A stretch of 64,000 nucleotides of DNA, taken from Kitasatospora sp. NBC_00240 (lineage in GTDB: Bacteria; Actinomycetota; Actinomycetes; Streptomycetales; Streptomycetaceae). A program made the translations under genes and the position numbers. Each line of letters starts with the position of its first letter. The first letter of the stretch is position 1. The stretch is taken from the NCBI RefSeq assembly GCF_026342405.1, contig NZ_JAPEMU010000001.1:5828001-5892000 (forward strand). The letters run 5' to 3'. Positions 1 through 6,651 of this stretch are shown here, in pieces. The notes below the pieces were generated by a model. That model searched no databases, was not told the DNA's origin, and saw only the letters and a list, made by a program, of their open reading frames with translations.

Positions 1-18
1 TGGTCGGGGTGGTCACGG

Positions 19-420
19 CTACTGCGGGGCGATCACGATGAAGACGATCATGGCGATCGAGATCAGCACGGCCAGCGTGTTGAGCGCGATCCCGCCGATC
101 GACATGTTGCGGCCGATCCCGGTGGAGGCCGACCGGTTGAGCCCGGCGATGCCGACGCCGAGGCCGATCAGGCCGATGAACCCGCCGTAGAAGCAGGAGA
201 AGAGGACGGCGACGAAGCCGAGGACGACGGCCGCCGTGGCGTAGGAGTTCGGCTGGGCGACGGGCTGCGGCGCGTACGCCTGCTGCTGCGGGTAGCCGTA
301 TCCGGGCTGCTGGTACGGCTGCTGCGGCTGCTGGTACTGCGGCGCACCGTACTGCTGCGGCTGCTGCTGGCCGTAGCCGCCGTACGGGTCCGGCGGCGGT
401 GTCTGGTACGGATTGCTCAC
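19..420 (-). CDS. DUF4190-type small membrane protein
   Basis: A 133-residue protein of unknown function. The first ~65 residues are a low-complexity Pro/Gln/Tyr/Gly-rich tail with repeated PYQQP-like units. Two hydrophobic helices follow (about residues 70-95 and 108-130) joined by a short polar loop with NRSAS. Such a proline-rich tail before a two-helix DUF4190 module is common in actinobacterial membrane proteins. I place the start at the GTG at 420 because the reading further upstream is arginine-rich and lacks family character. It is transcribed away from folD. The function cannot be inferred from sequence. Confidence 0.8.
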   Translation of the reverse strand: MSNPYQTPPPDPYGGYGQQQPQQYGAPQYQQPQQPYQQPGYGYPQQQAYAPQPVAQPNSYATAAVVLGFVAVLFSCFYGGFIGLIGLGVGIAGLNRSASTGIGRNMSIGGIALNTLAVLISIAMIVFIVIAPQ

Positions 421-641
421 TGTTGTTCCCCCGAGGATGTCCCCGCATCGTCTCCGGCGGCCCGTCACCGGGTTGTGGGCGCGGAGATGGCCGGCCCTTA
501 TCGTCGACCGGACGGCCCGGCCGTGTCCAGCCTGGCCCGGGGCGCGGACAGAACTGTGGCGCAACCGCAACTAGAACCACACGTTCCGTATTCGCCGGGG
601 CGCATTCACAGGCACCCCGGCCGATCCAGGAGAATAGGGCC

Positions 642-1496
642 ATGACTGCCCAGATTCTCGACGGCAAGGCCACCGCTGCCGCGATCAAGTCCGAACTGTC
701 CGTCCGCGTGGCGGCTCTCAAGGAGCGGGGCATCGTCCCCGGTCTCGGTACCGTCCTGGTCGGCGACGACCCGGGCAGCCGCTGGTACGTCAACGGCAAG
801 CACAAGGACTGCGCCGAGGTGGGGATCGCCTCGATCCAGCGCGAACTGCCCGCCACCGCCACCCAGCAGGACGTCGAGGACGTCGTCCGCGAGCTCAACG
901 CCGACCCCGCCTGCACCGGCTACATCGTCCAGCTCCCGCTGCCCAAGGGCCTGGACCAGAACCCCGTCCTGGAGCTGATGGACCCGGACAAGGACGCCGA
1001 CGGCCTGCACCCGACCTCGCTCGGCCGGCTCGCCCTCGGCATCCAGGGCCCGCTGCCCTGCACCCCCCTCGGCATCGTCGAGCTGCTGCGCCGTCACGGC
1101 GTGGAGATCAACGGCGCCGAGGTGGTCGTCCTCGGCCGCGGTGTGACGGTCGGCCGCTCGATCGGCCTGCTGCTCACCCGCAAGAGCGAGAACGCCACCG
1201 TCACCCTGTGCCACACCGGCACCCGTGACCTGGCCTACCACCTGCGCAAGGCCGACATCGTCATCGCCGCCGCCGGGGTGCCCCACCTGGTCAAGCCGGA
1301 GGACGTCAAGCCGGGCGCGGCCGTGCTGGACGTCGGCGTCAGCCGCAGCGAGGGCAAGATCGTCGGCGACGTGCACCCCGGTGTCGCCGAGGTGGCCGGC
1401 TGGATCTCGCCGAACCCCGGCGGTGTCGGCCCGATGACCCGCGCCATGCTGCTCAACAACATCGTCGAGGCGGCCGAGCGCCGCGCCGGTATCTGA
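642..1496 (+). CDS. folD: Bifunctional methylenetetrahydrofolate dehydrogenase / methenyltetrahydrofolate cyclohydrolase
   Basis: Cytosolic one-carbon enzyme converting 5,10-methylene-THF through 5,10-methenyl-THF to 10-formyl-THF with NADP. The 284-residue length is normal for FolD. The catalytic region with SRWYVNGKHKDC carries Tyr49 and the general-base Lys53. The Rossmann-type dinucleotide site reads VVLGRGVTVGRS, and the C-terminal signature PNPGGVGPMT is intact. The ATG at 642 is preceded by AGGAGAAT at suitable spacing; the open frame reaches further upstream but that part is not FolD-like. The DUF3017 gene starts 20 bp downstream and is probably co-transcribed. Confidence 0.97.
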   Translation: MTAQILDGKATAAAIKSELSVRVAALKERGIVPGLGTVLVGDDPGSRWYVNGKHKDCAEVGIASIQRELPATATQQDVEDVVRELNADPACTGYIVQLPLPKGLDQNPVLELMDPDKDADGLHPTSLGRLALGIQGPLPCTPLGIVELLRRHGVEINGAEVVVLGRGVTVGRSIGLLLTRKSENATVTLCHTGTRDLAYHLRKADIVIAAAGVPHLVKPEDVKPGAAVLDVGVSRSEGKIVGDVHPGVAEVAGWISPNPGGVGPMTRAMLLNNIVEAAERRAGI

Positions 1497-1516
1497 CCCC
1501 GAGGGACGGTCTGGCC

Positions 1517-1942
1517 ATGAGCGAACGACGACCGGCCAGGACCCGCCGCCGGCCGGTACGGACGACGGGCACACTGCCGCCGGAGGGCGCCGGGTCGGCG
1601 CTGGGGCGCGGGCACACGCTGCCGGTCCGGCAGTGGCCGATAACGCTGGTCCTGACGGTGGTCCTGACCGGGCTCGCGGTCACCGTGTTCGCCGACTTCG
1701 AGGACGGCTTCAAGTACGGGCTGATGGTGGTCGGCGGTGGCATCCTGCTCGGCGCCGTACTGCGGCTGCTGCTGCCGGAGGTCGGCATGCTGGCGGTACG
1801 CAGCAGGTTCACCGACGTGATCGTGCTGCTGGTGCTCGGCTGCGGGATCGTGCTGCTCACCATGGTCGCCCAGCCCAATCCCTGGCTGGAGGTCCCGCTG
1901 CTGGACAACATCGGTCAGCTGATCGGCCGTCCCCGGCACTGA
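1517..1942 (+). CDS. DUF3017 domain membrane protein
   Basis: A 141-residue protein of unknown function. The first ~40 residues are Arg/Pro-rich and probably cytoplasmic. Hydrophobic helices follow at about 41-62, 68-92 and 105-122, and the C-terminus is short and polar. This matches the DUF3017 family, which regularly sits between folD and mdh in Streptomyces. The ATG lies 20 bp after folD, suggesting one transcript that ends at the hairpin 1961-1991. No catalytic motif is visible. Confidence 0.85.
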   Translation: MSERRPARTRRRPVRTTGTLPPEGAGSALGRGHTLPVRQWPITLVLTVVLTGLAVTVFADFEDGFKYGLMVVGGGILLGAVLRLLLPEVGMLAVRSRFTDVIVLLVLGCGIVLLTMVAQPNPWLEVPLLDNIGQLIGRPRH

Positions 1943-1960
1943 GGCCCGGCCGGCTCCCAC

Positions 1961-1991
1961 GGCCCCCGTCCGGTTCGTCCGGGCGGGGGCC
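1961..1991 (+). terminator. Hairpin terminator after folD-DUF3017
   Basis: Arms 1961-1973 and 1979-1991 pair over 13 bp with one G-T wobble around a 5-nt loop. It starts 18 bp after the DUF3017 stop codon. Like most actinobacterial terminators it has no U-tract. Confidence 0.65.
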
Positions 1992-2168
1992 GCGTCATGC
2001 CCGCGGCCACCGGTGCGCACAAGGATCACGGGGTGGCCGGCCGGACCGTGCCGAACCCGGTGACGTACCGAACGGGGCGGACGGCAGGAGCAGCCCGGCC
2101 GCGCCGGCCGGGGGTCCGCGCAGGTGATCGTGGACCTCGTCGACCGCCCCGCCCGGCCGGCGCGCGCC

Positions 2169-2211
2169 GCCGATGCCGGTCCGGGACACACCGTCCCGGG
2201 CGGGCATCGCC
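2169..2211. repeat. Long imperfect inverted repeat upstream of mdh
   Basis: Arms 2169-2187 and 2193-2211 match at 16 of 19 positions around a 5-nt loop. It could be a second terminator or an untranslated-leader structure; the sequence alone does not decide. Confidence 0.5.
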
Positions 2212-2300
2212 CTTTGCCGGGCCGGGAAAGCGGGGGATGTGAGGTATCAGCCAGGCCCGTGCGCTGGCGCCGCGCCCAGCTTGCGATAGCCTGAGCCGGG

Positions 2301-2318
2301 TCTCTCGACGTCGAGAGA
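2301..2318. promoter_or_regulatory. Perfect 18-bp palindrome upstream of mdh (candidate MarR/TamR-type operator)
   Basis: TCTCTCGACGTCGAGAGA is an exact palindrome ending 68 bp before the mdh start codon. Its form fits a dimeric MarR-family operator. From memory, the S. coelicolor MarR-family regulator TamR has been reported to act on several citrate-cycle genes including mdh; assigning this site to TamR is an inference. Confidence 0.55.
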
Positions 2319-2386
2319 TCGTCCTCGGCTCCAGCGCGTCGGGCGCGCGTGGAGCGCGGTACTGGCGATCGCTGGAGTAGGTAAAA

Positions 2387-3376
2387 ATGACTCGCACCCC
2401 CGTCAACGTCACCATCACCGGAGCGGCCGGCCAGATCGGCTACGCGCTGCTCTTCCGCATCGCCTCGGGCCACCTGCTCGGTGCCGACGTGCCGGTGAAC
2501 CTCCGCCTCCTGGAGATCCCGCAGGGCCTCAAGGCCGCCGAGGGCGTCGCCATGGAGCTCGACGACTGCGCCTTCCCGCTGCTGCGCGACATCACCATCA
2601 CCGACAACGCCGCCACCGCGTTCGACGGTGCCAACGTAGCCCTGCTGGTCGGGGCCCGCCCGCGCACCGCCGGCATGGAGCGCGGCGACCTGCTGTCGGC
2701 CAACGGCGGCATCTTCGGCCCGCAGGGCAAGGCCATCAACGACAACGCGGCCGACGACATCAAGGTCCTCGTGGTCGGCAACCCGGCGAACACCAACGCC
2801 CTGATCGCCCAGCGCAACGCGCCCGACGTCCCGGCCGAGCGCTTCACCGCGATGACCCGCCTGGACCACAACCGCGCGGTCGCCCAGCTCGCCAAGAAGA
2901 CCGGCGTCACCGTCAACGACGTCAAGAAGCTCACCATCTGGGGCAACCACTCGGCCACCCAGTACCCGGACATCTTCCACGCCGAGGTTGCCGGTAAGAA
3001 CGCCGCCGAGCTGATCAACGACCAGGCCTGGCTGGAGAACGACTTCATCCCGACCGTCGCCAAGCGCGGCGCCGCGATCATCGAGGTCCGTGGCGCCTCC
3101 TCGGCCGCCTCGGCCGCCAACGCCGCCATCGACCACGTCCACACCTGGGTCAACGGCACCGCCGAGGGCGACTGGACCTCGATGGGCATCGTCTCCGACG
3201 GCTCGTACGGCGTGGAGCCCGGCATCATCTCGTCCTTCCCGGTCACCACCAAGGACGGCAAGTTCGAGATCGTCCAGGGCCTGGAGATCTCCGACTTCTC
3301 CCGCGCCCGGATCGACGCCTCGGTCGGCGAGCTGGTCGAGGAGCGCGACGCGGTCGCCGAGCTCGGCCTGATCTGA
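2387..3376 (+). CDS. mdh: Malate dehydrogenase
   Basis: Citrate-cycle enzyme oxidising malate to oxaloacetate with NAD in the cytosol. The 329-residue length fits the MDH type shared by actinobacteria. The NAD-binding loop GAAGQIGYALLFRIA lies at about residues 12-26. The substrate-binding Arg region follows (GARPRTAGMERGDLL), then LDHNRA, and the active-site His is in WGNHSATQYPD. The ATG is preceded by GGAGTAGGTAAAA. It stands alone, with its own promoter region carrying the 18-bp palindrome, and ends before a tandem repeat and a strong terminator. Confidence 0.97.
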   Translation: MTRTPVNVTITGAAGQIGYALLFRIASGHLLGADVPVNLRLLEIPQGLKAAEGVAMELDDCAFPLLRDITITDNAATAFDGANVALLVGARPRTAGMERGDLLSANGGIFGPQGKAINDNAADDIKVLVVGNPANTNALIAQRNAPDVPAERFTAMTRLDHNRAVAQLAKKTGVTVNDVKKLTIWGNHSATQYPDIFHAEVAGKNAAELINDQAWLENDFIPTVAKRGAAIIEVRGASSAASAANAAIDHVHTWVNGTAEGDWTSMGIVSDGSYGVEPGIISSFPVTTKDGKFEIVQGLEISDFSRARIDASVGELVEERDAVAELGLI

Positions 3377-3377
3377 G

Positions 3378-3433
3378 CCTGACCGGGACCGCCTGACCGG
3401 GACGGCCTGACCGGGACCGCCTGACCGGCACCG
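3378..3433. repeat. Four tandem copies of a 14-bp unit after mdh
   Basis: The unit CCTGACCGGGACCG starts at 3378, 3392, 3406 and 3420. Copies 1 and 3 are identical; copies 2 and 4 each differ at one base. The array begins immediately after the mdh stop codon and ends before the terminator at 3507-3543. Confidence 0.9.
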
Positions 3434-3506
3434 ACCGATCAGCGCAGTCCGGCAGCGCCCGCTCGGCACCGACCGGCAGCGCCCGGCCGGCTCCGCAGGA
3501 CCGTCC

Positions 3507-3543
3507 GAAGGCCGGCCGCCCCACCCCGGGGCGGCCGGCCTTC
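3507..3543 (+). terminator. Strong terminator after mdh
   Basis: A perfect 16-bp stem, arms 3507-3522 and 3528-3543, around a 5-nt loop. It separates mdh from the CBS-domain gene, which then has its own promoter. Confidence 0.85.
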
Positions 3544-3574
3544 GCCGTGTCCCGCCCGGGCCGCGGCGGCGCCG

Positions 3575-3580
3575 TACACT
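3575..3580 (+). promoter_or_regulatory. Predicted -10 element for a leaderless transcript
   Basis: TACACT ends 8 bp before the GTG start at 3589 and no Shine-Dalgarno sequence fits in between. This is the usual layout of a leaderless mRNA. No clear -35 hexamer is seen. Confidence 0.5.
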
Positions 3581-3588
3581 GACCCGCT

Positions 3589-4902
3589 GTGAACGAAACC
3601 CTCGGGGACGCCGCGCTCGTCCTCGTCTTCATCATGCTGGGCGGTTTGTTCAACGTCGCCGAGATCTCGCTCATCTCCCTGCGGGAGGGGCAGATCCGGG
3701 CCCTGGAGGCCAGGGGCACCCGGCGGGCCTCCCGGGCCGCCCACCTCGCCGCCGACCCGAACCGGTTCCTGGCGGCCGTCCAGGTCGGCGTCACCTGCAT
3801 GGGCTTCCTCTCCGCCGCCTTCGGAGCCGACACCCTGGCCGGCAAGGTCGCCCCGCTCTTCGTCGACCTGGGCCTGTCCCCGGGGGTCGCCGACGCGGTC
3901 GCCCTGGTCGGGCTGACCCTGGTCATCAGCTACGTCTCGCTGGTCCTCGGCGAGCTGACCCCCAAGCGGATCGGCCTGCAGCGCGCCGACTCCATCGCGC
4001 TGCTCGCCGCGCCCGTGGTCGACGTGATGTCGGTGGTGCTGCGCCCGGCGATCTGGCTGCTCGGCCACTCCACCAACCTGATGGTCCGGCTGTTCGGCGG
4101 CGACCCCAAGGCGGGCCGCGGCAGCATGAGCTCGGAGGAGCTCCGCGGCCTGGTCGCCGCCAACACCGAGCTGGGAAGCGACGAGCGGGCGCTGATCGCG
4201 GACGTCTTCGCGGCCGGCGAGCGCCAGTTGCGCGAGGTGATGGTGCCCCGCACCGAGGTGACCTTCCTGGACGCCGAGCGGCTGCTCGCGGAGGTCCGCG
4301 AGGAGACCAGCTCCTCGCCGCACTCCCGCTACCCGGTGGTCGAGGGCAGCTACGACTCGGTGGTCGGCTTCGTGCACGTCCGGGACCTGTACGGGGCACG
4401 CGGCGAGCAGGCCGTCCGGGTCCGCGACCTGGCGCGCCCGGTGAAGCTGCTGCCGGACACCAAGCGGGTGCTGGAGGCGATGGGCGAGATGCGCCGCGAG
4501 GGCCATCACCTGGCGATCGTGGTCGACGAGTACGGCGGCACGGCCGGCATCGTCAGCCTGGAGGACCTGGTCGAGGAGGTGATCGGCGAGATCCGCGACG
4601 AGTACGACTCGCAGGAGACGACCACCACCCGCCGGCTGGCCGGCGGCGGCATGGAGCTGGACGGCCTGCTCAACCTCGGCGACTTCGCCGAGGAGACCGG
4701 CGTCACGGTGCCGGAGGGCCCGTACGAGACGGTGGCCGGCTACGTGGTCGCCGAGCTCGGACGGCTGCCCGTCGACGGCGACCACGTCCGGATGGCGGAC
4801 GGTGTGCTGCTGACGGTGGCCAAGCTGGAGGGCCGCCGGATCGCCCGGCTCAGAGTGAGTGCCGTCACACTGTCGCAGCCCTCTCTCGAAGACGTTTCCT
4901 GA
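3589..4902 (+). CDS. CNNM/HlyC-CorC family membrane protein with CBS domains
   Basis: A 437-residue protein with the order of the CNNM/CorC family. A DUF21 membrane domain has about four helices within residues 1-190. A paired CBS domain follows at about 205-330 (RYPVVEGSYDSVVGFVHVRDL and IVVDEYGGTAGIVSLEDLVEEVIGEI). A C-terminal CorC_HlyC domain lies at about 345-425. Family members are linked to divalent-cation (Mg/Co) efflux; the substrate here is not shown by sequence. Start is GTG, probably on a leaderless mRNA. Translation ends 21 bp before trpS. Confidence 0.88.
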   Translation: MNETLGDAALVLVFIMLGGLFNVAEISLISLREGQIRALEARGTRRASRAAHLAADPNRFLAAVQVGVTCMGFLSAAFGADTLAGKVAPLFVDLGLSPGVADAVALVGLTLVISYVSLVLGELTPKRIGLQRADSIALLAAPVVDVMSVVLRPAIWLLGHSTNLMVRLFGGDPKAGRGSMSSEELRGLVAANTELGSDERALIADVFAAGERQLREVMVPRTEVTFLDAERLLAEVREETSSSPHSRYPVVEGSYDSVVGFVHVRDLYGARGEQAVRVRDLARPVKLLPDTKRVLEAMGEMRREGHHLAIVVDEYGGTAGIVSLEDLVEEVIGEIRDEYDSQETTTTRRLAGGGMELDGLLNLGDFAEETGVTVPEGPYETVAGYVVAELGRLPVDGDHVRMADGVLLTVAKLEGRRIARLRVSAVTLSQPSLEDVS

Positions 4903-4923
4903 GCGGTCGGTGAAGCTGGAACA

Positions 4924-5988
4924 ATGGCCCGCATGGTCAACGCAGCGGTCAATGGTCCGGTCAAGGACCGCCCTCGGGTTCTCTCCGGCATCCAGCCCAC
5001 CTCCGGCTCGTTCCACCTGGGCAACTACCTGGGCGCGGTGCGCCAGTGGGTCGACCTGCAGGAGGCCAACGACGCCTTCTACATGGTGGTCGACCTGCAC
5101 GCGATCACCGTCGAGCAGGACCCGGCGACGCTCCGCGAGAACACCCGGATCTCCGCCGCCCAGCTGCTCGGCGCCGGCCTCGACCCGGAGCGCTGCACGC
5201 TGTTCGTCCAGTCGCACGTGCCCGAGCACGCGCAGCTCGGCTGGGTGATGAACTGCCTGACCGGCTTCGGCGAGGCCGCCCGGATGACCCAGTTCAAGGA
5301 CAAGTCCGCCAAGCAGGGCAACGACCGCACCTCGGTGGGCCTGTTCACCTACCCGATCCTGCAGATCGCCGACATCCTGCTCTACCAGGCCGACGCCGTC
5401 CCGGTCGGCGAGGACCAGCGCCAGCACCTGGAGCTCACCCGCGACCTCGCGGAGCGCTTCAACACCCGCTACGCCCCGACCTTCACCATGCCGAAGCCGT
5501 ACATCCTCAAGGAGACGGCGAAGATCCTGGACCTCCAGGACCCGACCGCGAAGATGAGCAAGTCGGCCTCCTCGGCCAAGGGCCTGGTCAACCTGCTGGA
5601 CGACCCGAAGGTCAGCGCCAAGAAGTTCAAGAGCGCCGTCACCGACACCGGCACCGTGGTCTCCTACGACGAGGAGGGCAAGGCCGGCGTCTCCAACCTG
5701 CTGCGGATCCACTCCGCGCTCAGCGGGCAGAGCGTCGAGCAGCTGGTGGCGCACTTCGAGGGCAAGATGTACGGCGCCCTGAAGACCGAGCTGGCCGAGC
5801 TGTTCACCGAGTGGGTGACGCCGTTCCAGAAGCGGACCCAGGACTTCCTGGAGGACCCGGCCGAGCTGGACCGGGTGCTCGCGGTCGGCGCCGACAAGGC
5901 CCGGGCGGTGGCCTCCGAGACCCTGGCCTCGGTCTACGACCGGATCGGCTTCCTGCGGCCGGCGAGCCCGAACCCCGCGCGGCGCTGA
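4924..5988 (+). CDS. trpS: Tryptophanyl-tRNA synthetase
   Basis: Class I aminoacyl-tRNA synthetase charging tRNA-Trp. The HIGH-type ATP site is in PTSGSFHLGNYLGA at about residues 24-37. The second signature KMSKS is present in DPTAKMSKSASSAKG. The 354-residue length is close to bacterial TrpRS. Two in-frame ATGs (4924 and 4936) are possible starts. Streptomyces can carry a second, indolmycin-resistant TrpRS; the housekeeping neighbourhood points to the main enzyme, which is an inference. The stop codon overlaps the next gene by one base. Confidence 0.96.
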   Translation: MARMVNAAVNGPVKDRPRVLSGIQPTSGSFHLGNYLGAVRQWVDLQEANDAFYMVVDLHAITVEQDPATLRENTRISAAQLLGAGLDPERCTLFVQSHVPEHAQLGWVMNCLTGFGEAARMTQFKDKSAKQGNDRTSVGLFTYPILQIADILLYQADAVPVGEDQRQHLELTRDLAERFNTRYAPTFTMPKPYILKETAKILDLQDPTAKMSKSASSAKGLVNLLDDPKVSAKKFKSAVTDTGTVVSYDEEGKAGVSNLLRIHSALSGQSVEQLVAHFEGKMYGALKTELAELFTEWVTPFQKRTQDFLEDPAELDRVLAVGADKARAVASETLASVYDRIGFLRPASPNPARR

Positions 5989-6545
5989 TGCCGCTGACGA
6001 GCCTGCCCGGTGGTGGCGATCTCCCCGAGATCGTCACCATCGGTGTGTCCGTGAGCGTCCCGGAGCCGTACGGCTCCGGGATCCAGGACGCGCGCGCGGG
6101 TCACGGCGACCCGCTCGCCCGGTCCATACCGACGCACGTCACCCTGTTGCCGCCGACCGAGGTGCCGGCCGTGAGGCTGCCCGAGATCGGCGAGCACCTG
6201 GCGGCGGTGGCCCGCTCGCACCGGCCGTTCCGGATGCTGCTGCAGGGCAGCGGTACCTTCCGCCCGGTCTCCCCGGTGGTCTTCGTCCGGGTCGAGGAGG
6301 GCGCGCACGAGTGCCGGCTGCTGGAGGCGGCGGTCCGCTCCGGGCCGCTGGCCCGGGAGCTGGCCTTCCCCTACCACCCGCACGTGACGGTGGCCCACGG
6401 CCTCTCCGAGGAGGTCCTGGACGAGGCCTACGAGAAGGCCAGGACCTTCCAGGCGGCGTTCCCGGTCACCGGCTTCGGCATCTCCCGCTTCGGCGCCGAC
6501 GAGGTCTGGCGGCCCTGGCGGACGTACGGGTTCGGCACGGGCTGA
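5988..6545 (+). CDS. 2'-5' RNA ligase / cyclic phosphodiesterase family protein
   Basis: A 185-residue 2H-phosphoesterase. The two hallmark H-x-T motifs are present as HVTLLPP (about residue 49) and HVTVAHG (about 132). This fold acts on 2',5'- or cyclic phosphodiester bonds; the real substrate is unknown. The start ATG overlaps the trpS stop codon (TGATG), so translation is probably coupled to the tRNA synthetase, a reproducible pairing in Streptomyces. It ends before a bidirectional hairpin facing the convergent transferase gene. Confidence 0.88.
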   Translation: MPLTSLPGGGDLPEIVTIGVSVSVPEPYGSGIQDARAGHGDPLARSIPTHVTLLPPTEVPAVRLPEIGEHLAAVARSHRPFRMLLQGSGTFRPVSPVVFVRVEEGAHECRLLEAAVRSGPLARELAFPYHPHVTVAHGLSEEVLDEAYEKARTFQAAFPVTGFGISRFGADEVWRPWRTYGFGTG

Positions 6546-6588
6546 GCGCCGGCGGCCCGCTCGGGCCGGCCCGCCGCCCCAAGGGGTT

Positions 6589-6617
6589 CCCGGTGCCCGG
6601 GGCAGCCGGGCACCGGG
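6589..6617. terminator. Bidirectional terminator between convergent genes
   Basis: A perfect 12-bp stem, arms 6589-6600 and 6606-6617, around a 5-nt loop, between the RNA ligase-like gene and the convergent transferase gene. Confidence 0.75.
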
Positions 6618-6651
6618 TCCCGGCCGGTCCGTCACCGGGCCGGCCGGGAGC

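Larger units (their letters stand above)
1943..2386. other. Intergenic region upstream of mdh (444 bp)
   Basis: No gene is supported here. The stretch holds a rho-independent-type hairpin just after the DUF3017 gene (1961-1991), a second long imperfect inverted repeat (arms 2169-2187 and 2193-2211), and a perfect 18-bp palindrome at 2301-2318 close to the mdh start. Reading frames across it are arginine- and proline-rich shadows without family resemblance. Confidence 0.7.

Noticed and set aside
399..641. N-terminal extension of FolD from an upstream ATG
   Set aside because: 81 extra residues are Arg/Pro/Gly-rich without family similarity, while ATG 642 has a good ribosome-binding site and the family start.
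2026..2418. Minus-strand ORF in the mdh upstream region
   Set aside because: It runs through the palindrome and across the mdh start, is Arg/Pro-rich, and has no ribosome-binding site.
1235..3469. Long minus-strand ORF opposite folD and mdh
   Set aside because: Antisense shadow with low-complexity Gly/Asp/Val/Arg composition crossing two well-supported plus-strand genes.
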